This document shows positions 52,701-64,000 of a stretch of 64,000 nucleotides of DNA, piece by piece. Each line of letters opens with the position of its first letter. The stretch's first letter is position 1. The notes beneath the pieces were generated by a model. It did no database searches, had not been told where the DNA came from, and saw only the letters and a list, made by a program, of their open reading frames with translations. The position numbers and the translations under genes were made by a program. The stretch comes from Dipetalonema caudispina. Lineage: Eukaryota; Nematoda; Chromadorea; Rhabditida; Onchocercidae. The stretch lies in assembly GCA_013365325.1 (NCBI GenBank), contig JABVXV010000023.1:124001-188000 (forward strand), given 5' to 3'.

Positions 52701-55700
52701 AATTGATTTTAATGGAAACAATCAACTAAATTGAAAATTATACTTCAAAATTGCTCTTTTCTTGCAAGCATCTCTTTTCTTTCACAGAAACTTTGGAAAG
52801 TATTATTACCTGATTGAACTTCAAATTTGATTTTCATATGTTCACTAGCACATAGACCACCGGACCGCCTATCGATACCCTTTTCGGTACCATCTGAAGT
52901 GGCTGAAAAAGAAACAGCACTTTATTAATTTGAAAGATGACATCTTTTTATCTTTTCGATTTCGATTTCGATTCACGAAATTCTTTCAAAGCAAAATTTC
53001 TGTTTAACTTTCTTCAGCTAACGCCAAGTTTTAATGATTCAAATTTTTTTCGAATCTAAATTTTCCTAACTTTTTATTTAAATTGTTCAAATGATTAAAA
53101 TTAAAATGTATAAGAAGTAATTTCTCTTGCATCGATATCTTTGTCCACATTTTCCTAGGCTATCACATCCAACATATATATATTCTTCTGGGAAGTAGAA
53201 ATTAATTTAGGTTATTGACCAAATTATTTTATAAAATCTTTCATCCTCTCTCCTATGATGGACTACTTAAAACGAATGACGAAGAGAGAAATGGACAGGT
53301 ATGTCATCTTGTCACATATGTTGTCTGTTTTTTCTACATTTCACTTATGAGGAAATGTAAAGAATGCAAGAAATGGACATCATCAAGGTCAGTTATAGTG
53401 ATAAGAGGCATATGAAATGATTGATTCCTTTTTTTGACATTAAAAGAAAAGAATTTATTAGTCATTCAATGACAGTGAAGGATATTATTAATAAATTAAT
53501 TAATTTCCTTCCTCGTTTTAACGATTTTTTTTTTCCTACTAAGATAAGAAGATTGTCGAAAGTGAATTAATTGATCTCGAATTATTTTAAAATTGAATCC
53601 TTGACTCGTCCCTGTTTCATTTTTCGAAAAATGCAATATTGCTATTTAAGAGTCAATTTCTTTTTTTTTTTTTGTTTTTTTTTGATTACCGATTACCGAT
53701 AGTACTAAATTACAGGAGGATGATAGTTGCGCAATTGGTGCTACATCTGCTTTGAGTCTTACGTATATCTTGAGCGCAAGTGTAATGACACGTTAAATTC
53801 GACCACTTCCAAATAATATGCCAAATAGCATCATTAAAGGTGAATATCTCCTTTGATGAAAAAAAAAATGCTAGTTCGAGGCCGAATAATAATGAATTTT
53901 CTACATGTTGGATTTCGTACCATTTTGGAAATTTAAAATTTAATCCCAACTATTTAAATTTATTTGAAACTTTTTCTGCTTGTAGTCTATTAAAATTTAT
54001 GCTGTAATCTATCAAAGTTTGTAATTTTATCTGACATTTTGAACAATCGTGGATGAATTACATTTTTTTTTTTGAACGCTGTCTTAAAATCTGTTTTCTT
54101 TTTTTTTTTTTTTTTTTTGTGATTACATTAAAATTACATAACGTCCGTTTGTACATCCGATTTTGCCGAAATTTGCCAATTGTCTGATTTTATTGCTAAG
54201 ACATGTGAGTGAATGAAAAAACTCTATTTCATTAAAATTAAGGAATTAAATGGGCGAATTCTTTTCGCAGTTTTCAAGGCATTCTCCACCTTACCTAGAT
54301 TAGCTTACTTAAAAGTCAGGTCAAATTTTAACTAAGAATTATGTTGCAAAATTTTGAGTTCTAATCTGAAATGGTCGTTCCAGTTAGATTTCGAAATGGT
54401 AAAATGCAGAAAATTTGGAAAATTCAATCCTTATTTCGTACATTTTTACATTTTCAAAATTTTCATCCTCAATGTCAATTTTTAAAATCAAAGTTAGAAA
54501 AAAAAACTGTCATTATGTAGAGGATTTTGAAGAGAAAACGTTAATATCCATTTATAGAATAATACCTTTGCCAATGACAGCACCACAACTAACAAAAGAA
54601 AATTAAATGCGAATGACATTTCGTTGCATCGTCCTCCTACGATCGGATGATATTTCTTACTGAGAAGCGCATATTTCTCTTTTTAGTATCATTTCGTAAA
54701 ATAATTTTCATTTATTGTCAAAATTGACAAAAGTTTAAGGTGGGATAAGTTTCTTCTCTTCGAATCCATTAGGAATGTAATCGATGATACAATGAAACTT
54801 AGACAAGTAAGTGCTACAGGCCTATCATCCATCTTTCTGATTTGTTTTTTTGTATTTCTGTTGAAAAATACAGTTTATTGATATTTGAAATTTTGAAAAT
54901 GTAATAAAATTTAAACTTACTGATAAAATAATAGCTGTAACCTGGTTTGAATTCCAATGCACCGGGAAGTGGAGAGAAATCTCTGAAGACGATACTGATT
55001 GAAGATTGCCGTCCCGGAGTTTGACAGACTCCAATTAATCTTTCGTCTAATAATTGACAGTTCTCATAACCACCTTGGGATACCTGAAAAGTAGAATATG
55101 ATCCGGGTGGAACAAAATGGAACTAAATAATCATTTTTGTCTATTGTTAAGTTAATTTATTTTGTCTTCAATTCTTTGTTTTTCCTATTTACTCATCTGT
55201 TTGTTACTTTTTTTTGGATAAGGCAGATACGATGATATGTAATAATCATAAACTTAGACATGAAAGTTATTTCATATTACCCTTCTTTACCTCTTTTTCC
55301 CTTTCCCCTGAAATGATATTGTTCCTTGTCCTGTCCTCATGATCATTCCCTTTCCTGTACTTCAAACTAATAAATGTATGAAATGAAAGGTCAAGGAGAG
55401 GAAGTAAGTGATAAAAGTGCATGACCTTAACATTAACCCTCATCTTTAAACATTTAACAACAAGTTTACCGTGGTTTATTGACTACAGCAACTGGGCGGA
55501 ATAGTTTGTAGAGAGTGAATAAAATAGGAATGTATCGGGTAATTAATCCGAAGGATATACAAAGAAGCAGCAAGCCGTAATTTTGTTCATTTTATGAGCT
55601 CTTGATCGGTTTATGATATTACTACCAAAGTTTCCCATTCTCTTTCCTATCGTTCGAATTTTGCATTTACAGCCAAAGATTTTATTGAGACACAAAACAA

Positions 55701-57681
55701 AAGTTTGCCATAGTTATGATTTTTATGGATTGGGAAAACGAAATATGTATGTATTAAGCGTAATTGTCGGATATTTAAATTTTGAAAAGTTGAATTTAAG
55801 TGTCGCATTTCTAAGGATATCTCAATTTTGTAAATTTTGGAGAGCTTAAATCGAGGGATACCCTCTCTGCATTTCGGGAAAAGACAATTCCATCGCTTAC
55901 ACAACGATTTGATAGAGTCAATTTTAATTAATTTTATCATGCTTACTACTCTCCCAGTATTGTGAAGATGAGGTTAAAAAGAATTAGAAATTCCCAAAGC
56001 GATATTTTCCTCACATCCTATATCAAAAAAGCTTAATAAAAGGTTAAAAAAAAAAAAAAACTTTTGTAAATGATCAGTAACACATAATCACTGATTAGTT
56101 ATTATAGTACCCATGTTCTATGTCAAATAAATTTTACTTCCTTTACTTTAGCATTTCTTCTTCCAAAGCTCTTTTTAAGCATAAGGCTTAGAATAAGATG
56201 AACAGATGAACTGATAATTCAATCGTCCATCTTATTTAATTTCTTGGTTAATTAAACGTCAAATTGGGAGGGGTAAGACAAATTTTCCACAATTTTTCCA
56301 TCCTTCTATATCGGATTATATTTGTGATTTATATCTCATTTCGATATTATTTTACTTTTACCACTTACCGTGTATTCATTTATTTGCACAGTTATAAAGT
56401 ATATGAAGTTTAAGTTGACTAAGGTTGTTGTATTATGGACAGACAGATGTCGGATATTTGTTTTACAGTAGTACAAATAGAACTTTCAATTTGTGTATAT
56501 GCTCAACAATTGTAGTGTGGGACAATTGTTGCTATAGATTTAGGACTAGGCTCAATAAAGGGGCATTGAGGACAATGGGATGATATCTTTTATTATGTTT
56601 CGAGAAGTTTTATGAGCTATTTTATTTCCATATTTCCTTTCATTTTTACTCAAAAGCTTTCGTAACAGCATATTATTGGATGATCAGTTTCAAATATCTT
56701 TTTTTTTTTTTCTTTGTTTTTAATTTGAATAAAATAATAGCAAGATTAGCAGATTAGTATCATTCAAAGCCTTAAATGCTTATCAAATTATCTGCTTCAA
56801 TAAGATCAATGATACTAATAAATACAGCTAACAATACGAAGAAATAGTATACAATTAGTAAAGATAAAATGATTTTTGGCTAAAATGAAAAGTGTTAAAT
56901 CTGTCTGATTTACAGTGATAAAATCCAATTTCCATCAATTGCATTCTTATTTTAAATTATTTCCTTCTTTCAATTTACATACATTTACAATTTATCGAAT
57001 GACTGAGAAAGGCGTATTTACTACGTCTAATGCATTTGTTAATTTGGAACACAAATAAATGGTTCCATTTGAAGAGCCTAATGAGCAAACCATCCAGCGG
57101 AAATAATTATTTTTATTTTTTGAGAAAAAATAAAGTATTATTCTTTCTGTAAAATTTTTTCTGTTTTACAATTCAAATTAACACAAAGTTTTAAATTCAA
57201 TAGAATTTGTGACACACTGGAAATGCTGTCATTGTTTTAATTAAATACCGGAATATATTTTAAGCTATATATTCCATTATCATTGTTACGAAAAACTGCT
57301 TGCAAGTTTGCAATTTATAGTTGGCTTAAATCTTTTACTTGAAGCTTTCAAAATTAATCGAAATTTCGACAAATTAAAGAAACTAAAACTTAAAAAATTT
57401 CGATGTTTGTTGGGACACGGGAAAAAGAAATAAACTGAGGCTAAATTTTCTAAAATTTTCCATATTACATGAATAAAATTTGTTTTTGGTAAAATTGAAT
57501 TTTCTATTATTTAAATTTCTATTTTTCTCATCATTTCATACATTTGGGAAATAAACTTACAGCATATAATTTTGTATATTCATAAGATATTTTCGGATTA
57601 GTTGTTGGTTGTGGACAAACAATAGTTACGCGATCGAGCAGTTTGACTGACATCACGTGATCCGTATTACTTATATCAAAC
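49741..57681 (-). CDS. ephrin with GPI-anchor type tail (N-terminal exon not found)
   Basis: Ligand for Eph receptor tyrosine kinases, acting in cell guidance and epidermal or neural morphogenesis. Visible exons 5' to 3': 57681-57561, 55083-54921, 52902-52810, 51006-50943, 50486-50401, 49826-49741; all junctions keep phase. The ephrin fold is clear: FDISNTDHVMSVKLLDRV, TIVCPQP, YEYTKLYAVSQGGYENCQLL, GVCQTPGRQSSISIVFRDFS, PLPGALEFKPGYSYYFI, TTSDGTEKGIDRRSGGLCAS and MKIKFEVQS. Four cysteines sit where the family forms two disulfides. A stalk of about 50 residues contains RGDS. The protein ends in a hydrophobic stretch (LTAIALIFLYFTAIV, stop), the usual GPI-attachment signal, and has no cytoplasmic tail, like C. 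elegans ephrins. The signal peptide and the YWN-type first strand should lie in an upstream exon beyond 57681. I did not find it, and it may lie outside the window. Which of the nematode ephrins this is remains open. Confidence 0.92.
51007..52809 (-). other. long ephrin intron with simple repeats
   Basis: 1.8 kb intron, AT-rich. It contains an AAC/ACC triplet run at about 52077-52115 (CAACAACAATAACAACAACA) and a TCTG/TCTA array at 52201-52236. No nested gene was recognised. Confidence 0.6.
52077..52236. repeat. AAC-rich and TCTG microsatellites
   Basis: An imperfect AAC/ACC trinucleotide run (52077-52115) is followed about 85 bases later by GTGTGTCTGTCTGTCTGTCT and further TCTG/TCTA units (52201-52236). 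Confidence 0.8.
52903..54920 (-). other. long ephrin intron
   Basis: About 2.0 kb. T-rich with homopolymer runs (T runs near 53660-53690, 54064 and 54100-54118). Short open frames on both strands lack coding character. Nothing further seen. Confidence 0.5.
55084..57560 (-). other. long ephrin intron
   Basis: About 2.5 kb, AT-rich, with A runs near 56047-56060 and a T run near 56699-56711. Overlapping plus and minus frames at 55613-55940 mirror each other and look like chance. Nothing else supported. Confidence 0.5.
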
Positions 57682-60600
57682 CTGAAATTATATTTTTTAT
57701 AATTCTCAATTTATACTTGAAGTTTGCAGTACTATTTAATTTTAAATAATTCTGTGATTTTCTGATTTCTTTTGAGTTTTTTCTTTAAGTTTTCAGTATT
57801 TTTAGTTTTTTGATTGAACTTTTTGGCATATTTGACAATGTCCCAATCATTCCGAACCTTCATTCAAAAAACTTTGAAATTTAGTGTAATGGCAGATGTT
57901 GAAATGAATTTTGATATTTCGAAAGACATATCTTGTGGAAACATATTTTTCCTTGTAACTGTCAAGAATTTCTGCCCTAACATTTGTCTGAAATTTCATT
58001 TCCCGGTTTCTTACACATCAAAATTTTAAAAATTTCAAACAAATTAAAAAGAATATTGGGTGATGAAGCACAGTTGTAGATATTAGCTGACATATGTAAA
58101 TGTAAGATTTATTATTCTCTTCCAGTTTAACTTCAACCTTTTCCATTCGTTGAAAGCCAAAAGACGACAACAGTTGTTCCTATGTGAACAACAAAAGAAA
58201 GAAGTATTAGTGTTATCCTAACCAACTGCGCTTTTGGTCTCCTATCTAATCATCTTACATATCTCATTAATTTAATTTGAAAAGATTTTACAACGAGAAC
58301 TACATCAGCTTATCCGTGTATCATACTGACACAATGATCCATTTGGCAGAATGAATATTACCACCCGACGTCGTGCTAATTTTCGAGTATTCTAGAATTG
58401 CTTTAAAAAAAAAAAAAAAAAAAAATTTAAACGAATTACTCAAACTCTAATTAAAGATCTCAAAAAATGAATAGACATATGGATGAAATTTAAATAAGTT
58501 AACAAATAGATGAGATCGATTGTTTAATCTGCTGAGAAATAGGAAAGATTATAAAAATAACCTCTACTTGAGGAAATTTTCAGTTTGAGATCGCAAAACC
58601 ATAGTGATATTACCTTTTCTATTCATACCTAAGGTTTATCAATTTTTGAAATGACCAGACTTAACAAAAAGGTAATAGGAATGAAATGAACCTCTAATAA
58701 TTATACCGAACAATGAATTTTATACCGAACTTGAAATAAAAGACAAATTATACCGAAATTTGAGTAACTTATAATCTTAAGCCTAATTTTTTTAATATCA
58801 CAAATTGAAATTATAAGCTTCCAATAATTGTTTAACTATGGAAGTGTTTTTAAAATTAATTTGTCTATTTTGATTTGTTCCTTATTCCACTATTTCAAGC
58901 TAAGTTAATTTCTAGGAAAAAGCTTCTTTTTTTTTTTGTTAGTAAGATTTGACCCTTGCCAATATCGTTGAAAGAGTTTGATAAGTATGTATGTATGTGT
59001 GTGTGCAATGAACTGTTCATGACATCGAGAACAGATTATGAACGATGATAAATAATATTTGAAGGGCGGAGAGAGAATGCGGAAAGAAGGATCGATCACC
59101 GATTCTGTCATGCTCTTCTATAAATAAAGTAATTTGAAACAATGTGAAATAAGTTTGGAAAAAGCCGAAGATTGTTGTCTACTTTCCAAACTACCAATAA
59201 TTCACTGAATAAATCAATAATATATACCAAAATCATACATTTCAAATTTACCAAATTATAAGAAATAACATTTCTGCTTTTTGACGTCTGTTTAGCTTCA
59301 TATGCAGAAAGCATGCGGTGGTAATTATAAGGTTCCTAAAGTGTTTAATTAATGACTGTTTTATTAATTTAACCCGGATAGAGAGAGAGAGAGAGGGAGA
59401 GAGGTGACACTATTATTGGCTGGTTAGTTAGTAACCAAAGAGATTGGCAACAGTAGGTCACCGAGAGATATATATGCATAATTGACCATATAATTACCAA
59501 AGGTACATCTGAATTGCCGGATGAATGCACAAGACGACATAGGTTATATATTGATACTATGAGGATCGGCAAACAAATTGATCTGATCTGTTCAATCAAA
59601 AAGTGATTATGTAAGGTTAAAAGAGTATGTAACATTGAAGAAGTGTTTTAGAAATTAAATTAATTGTCCATTAAATACATTGGAAGCTAAAAAAGAAAAA
59701 ACATAATTAAATTTTGAAATCCGATGAATCATGAATTTAATTACATTACAATCTTGCTTAATTTCCGAGGTTTAACTATTGATCCTTGCTCTACTTTTTT
59801 TTTATCGAAATTCACATGAAATAATTAGTTATGCAGTGAATTAATAGATTTAAAATTGGGACCGGAAATTAATGAACCATAACAAAAAGTGATCGACAGC
59901 TTATCCAAATGGTAATTAACATATATGAACAAACAATGTAAAGCTCTTCCATACTGTAGAGAATTTTTACAAGATAATTTTTCTTTATGTCAAAAAACAA
60001 AATCTAATATCATGTATTTATCACTGTTATCATCAATCACTTTACTAATTTCAACACTGATATCGTTATCTTCCATTGTTGTCATCCTTAATCACTATTA
60101 TTCTAATTATCATCACCACAATGATCACCATTTGTTAATATAGTTATCATCATTAATTCAATAAAATATGGTTCACTTTAAAGCAACCAATTTCACTTCA
60201 ATTACAAAAAATAAAAAATGTCAAGGTTAAAGTCATATAACCAAACATATCCATTCACTCTTTCCATGCATTTAATTTATGTAACTGTCATAAAAATTGA
60301 ATTTTATTCGAAAAATGGTTCGGACAGAAAAGTACTGCAAAAAGATGTCGCAATTCACTCAAAATCTAATTTAATTCCCGTTTTTGAAGCACTTAAGTGA
60401 ATTTTTTCTAACCAAAAATTTTCTGATCAGCATAAAAACTGACTATAAATGTGGTTTGCTATTAATTTAAAAAATTTAAATAATAGTTAGGAATGAAATA
60501 TTCAAATTAACTTAGTCGAGATCAATAGCAAAACTTTTGCATCTATTTAATCTAATACTTTGAAATTTTCTGAATTACGTAGAATCTATGATGCATTTCA

Positions 60601-63600
60601 AAATTTTCATTATTTTATTTACCTTTTGCCCGAAAAAATATAATACCAAAGTAGTATATTTCTGTTTTTTTTGATAGCCATTGCTCTGATCATTTAATTT
60701 ATCTTTTACCCAATCGACCACTTCATTTACCCTTATTCAATCACTCTTTACTTCGCTGTAGTACTTCTGGTGTTAATTGAGTCAGTGTCAGTTAAGCGAT
60801 ATCTTATCATCATTTGGAAATAGTGCGAAAATGGAATGAAAGAGTGATAAATATGCTATTTGTGATGGTAAATGATGAAGAATTCTGCAATGATAACCTT
60901 GGTTGAGTAAGATGAAAGGAAGATCTCAGCATGATGTCTGAGCTAATAAATCATTCTACTACAGTATATTACAGGGATGAGGATCAAGTACCCATTGTCC
61001 AAGCGGATCTGTCATACCCTTTCTCATTATCTGATTGCAATCTATAGACTCACTATTAACTTCATGTTAAGTTCATCTTTCTTGTTACAAAAACCTAATC
61101 TGTCATTTTTTGAGATTAAATTAAATATCGCAATCTTCCAGCAGAGAACATTTCGGATAAATGTTAGCATAATGTTTTGAATCGTAAGCTTTATTTATAA
61201 ATATACTTAAATAATATTAATTAGTCTTAAACTAACCTGAAACAATTAAATCAGGTATATAATAAATGGCAGAAAGAAAATCCGGAAGATTGGTAAAATT
61301 TGTATAAATTTTCGGAATATTTATTTGATTGTTTACTTCGCAAATGTTTATATGTGTGTGTGTCTGAAAAAAAATAATCTTCGGACGATAGCTTTTGTGT
61401 AAGCCTTTATTTTCAGCTGAAAGAATTTCGACAAACGATATGTTTCCGGAATATGTATCAAAGTATCGCTCATCTCTTCACTTCAGCTATCGGCAAAATA
61501 AGATGGATGAGTGGAACACGCATATGACATGCGATAATCACCCGACAGCATTTGAAATGTCATAGATTTGAAGTAAAACCATAATAAGCTTGTGTAAAAT
61601 GTTGTGCTAATTAACTAATTAATCGTTTGGCTAATTATTCATCCTTAATATGACATTTGCTAATTAAGCTGCTATTGATTGTTCATTGCGGAAGTTTCTT
61701 CGTATAATAAATTTTTTTCTCCAACTAAAATATTGAAAGTTTTCAATGAATTTAATAAATATTAACAAAAATTTTCTTCAATAAAAAAATTCGAAGATTT
61801 TTTCTTTTGAAAATGGAATTTTTCTTTGGAACAAAAATATATTTAAATTAATTTTAACACAAATTATTTTAGGATGAAAGCATGAGAAATGACAAAAAGA
61901 TCTATAGTATCATCAAGGCGATATATAGGTTAGGAAGGGAAGGAGAAAGAGAATCTAATTTCAGAGAATTGTTGTTGTTCTAGCAATCAACCATTGAAAA
62001 AAGGCTATTTTCAACTAAATAAGGCTGGTAAAGAGATAAATAGGATGCTACAATGGCCCAATATATTTATATTTATCTTGAAATTTTTCAGAGGAAAAAA
62101 AATAAGCTTTGGCATACATTTAAAAAGCTTTAGTAGCATCGGATAATGTAACCGATCGGATGAAATGTCATATTAATAACATATAACTGCTTTCCTCAAA
62201 TGTAAGATTTTCTTGTATGTTGAAAATTTCTTATCTTAAAAGAATTCAAATACTTGTAATTTTTAAATTTTCAACCATTCCATTCTTATTTTGTTGTGAT
62301 AGAGGAGAAAGTGAACGGAAACTGTTCATTAAAATTATTAATTTTATTGGGTTTCCCTCAGCATTACGAGAAAAGAAAAGATTTGTAATGTGACTGTGAG
62401 GCCATCAGTTTGTGATTGAGCAGCTAGGCTTTCTTCATCTATAGCCAAGGGTTAATGATTTGCCTTTCTGCGTATAATTTGATATATCCCTTCCAGTCTA
62501 TCTTTCCCTTTCCTTACCAAACAAAGATTTGCTTCCCTTCTTATTTATGAATGCACTGCATAATGCATGCATACATGCAGCTAATTCTCTCGTTAAGTAT
62601 GCTATTGGGGAATAGAATGAGAAGCCGGAAAAGTTTATGCTTTCAGATTTTGCAATCCGGACATAATGCGAAAGGATCCACCTCTATTCCTCATCATGTC
62701 AATATAAAGCGATTTAGAATTTTTATCCAATTTTCATTTAATTCGGTTCAATCACAACTGCGTATTCGTAAACATTGTTGTCTGTGAGTTCCTCCTAAGT
62801 GACCTAAATGGTCATTCATAGGCTCTAATTATTTGATTTAGAAATTGCCTATAAGTTTAAATTTTAGTAGTTATAAGTGATGATGTAAACGTAGGAAGTA
62901 ATAATAGGACATTACTGGGAACTAAATCCTTCCTTTTATTTTACAAAATGAGGAATTGATGAGCTTAGTAAAGCCAAGTTTTACAAGCTAAAGACTAGTT
63001 CGGAAAGGGAATTTCCAAGTCATTAGCAAATTTGCACATCAATTGATCGTTAAAGAATGTGAAAAAGAAGGAGGGGAAAGAAAACAGAAACTTAAATCTA
63101 AAATGTAATTTTGCAAAAAAATGTAAAATTTTCATCATCCATTCTTTTCAATCTTCAAAATAATCGTAATTATTTATTTGATTTTACTATGCATTTGAAT
63201 TGCTTTAAAAATAGTATTTTGCTAAATTAGGCAAGAATGAAAAATGTTCAGTGACCAGAAAAAAATTTTTTTTTTTTAAAAAAAAATTAATCCTGATTTT
63301 TAATGAATAAGAAGAGCAATAAATAAATGGGTCAGAAGTTAACAATAATGAATCCAAAATAAATTAAATAATCTTAATCTTAATATCTATTTCCATTTAA
63401 TCCATGAAATATTTTCCTTGATCCCTTTTAAGTATTCCAATATCATTCATTTCTCTCTTTTTGGTAAATCTTATTGAAATGAGGAAAATTTGTCTAACCT
63501 AGGAAATTTTCACGGTTTACTTCACTCTAGTAATATCAAATTCTTGGTCCATTGAGCATGAAAAAGATAAATGCAAAATTACTGGAAGGTTATTTTTCAT

Positions 63601-64000
63601 CAACAATAATTAGAAAAGGAAAAAAAAAAAAACATCTGCCTTTGTTGCCATATTTATTTGTAATGTAAAAACTATCATTGTTTAATATCAAACAGCTCAA
63701 CAAAATTTTTTCATCAAAATTCTATGGCGAATTTCATGAGAGAATCTTAGGTACTCAACAAATTTTTAAATTCGAATTAAAACAGCACAAATCAAAAATT
63801 CAAAATTTCAATCTCTTTTGTGTCTATATAAGAGGAATTTCTCCCTGGTCAATCTCTTATCTGCAAATTGAGGCCAGTAGTTCGTTTTTTTTTTTCAAAA
63901 TTAAGTAGACAGATACCAATAGGCTAATTCCTATTTACTGGACTTCTAACCGATGAAAATTGGTGCTGAATAAAATTTAACAACTTTCTTGAAATTTATT
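57682..64000. other. 6.3 kb without a supported gene
   Basis: Presumably ephrin first intron, promoter and intergenic DNA. I looked on the minus strand for a signal peptide or a Tyr-Trp-Asn motif that would supply the missing ephrin exon and found none with an open frame and donor. Contents include an A run at about 58403-58424, a GTAT/GT repeat at about 58985-59005, a GA repeat at 59379-59404 and many short AT-rich frames. Confidence 0.45.
59379..59404. repeat. (GA)n microsatellite
   Basis: GAGAGAGAGAGAGAGGGAGA and a few more purines. A pure purine tract seen directly. Confidence 0.85.

Noticed and set aside
58905..59111. Minus-strand frame containing RYWQGSN, considered as the missing ephrin first exon
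   Set aside because: It faintly resembles the ephrin YWNSSN strand, but there is no signal peptide, no suitable donor in the required phase, and it runs into a lysine tract.

Overview
The window is AT-rich, intron-dense nuclear DNA from a nematode, most likely a filarial or other spirurid worm. The evidence is compact intron-split genes with TTTTCAG/TTTCAG acceptors and GTAAGT-like donors, start codons lying at or just after an acceptor (as expected for spliced-leader trans-splicing), and gene families with nematode counterparts (GPI-type ephrin, cullin-1, beta-sarcoglycan, a TRPM channel). No bacterial, viral or transposon genes were recognised. The species cannot be named from sequence alone. 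No RNA gene was found by eye.

Layout. About 1.5-30 kb is read from the minus strand: a possible orphan terminal exon (1.5 kb); a CAP-Gly exon from a microtubule-binding protein (4.8 kb); a large TRPM2-like cation channel (10.55-20.83 kb, about 26 exons, about 1,490 residues) with a C-terminal NUDT9-homology region; a beta-sarcoglycan-like gene (23.0-25.7 kb); and an RS-rich protein with C2H2 and Nab2-type CCCH zinc fingers (27.1-30.16 kb). After a 4.7 kb repeat-rich gap, three plus-strand genes follow: cullin-1 (34.85-40.38 kb), a GT25 collagen galactosyltransferase with a KDEL-type tail (41.75-44.93 kb) and an STK16-like N-acylated kinase (45.87-47.94 kb). An ephrin with a GPI-type tail lies on the minus strand (49.74-57.68 kb) with very long introns and no N-terminal exon found. 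The last 6.3 kb holds nothing I can support as coding.

I rebuilt the exon chains by hand from splice sites, reading phase and family resemblance. For cullin-1, the galactosyltransferase, sarcoglycan, most of the TRPM gene and the visible part of the ephrin, every junction keeps phase, which is strong internal support. Weak points are the TRPM N-terminus and one 13-nt microexon, one junction in the kinase, the end of the CAP-Gly gene, and the first exons of sarcoglycan and ephrin.

The genes do not form one pathway. The most unusual is the TRPM2-like channel. It keeps the whole TRPM frame and the NUDT9-H core, but its Nudix box, its pore-filter segment and a glycine-rich motif of its N-terminal domain are all altered. 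It is a candidate counterpart of C. elegans CED-11, a TRPM-like protein of apoptotic cells.
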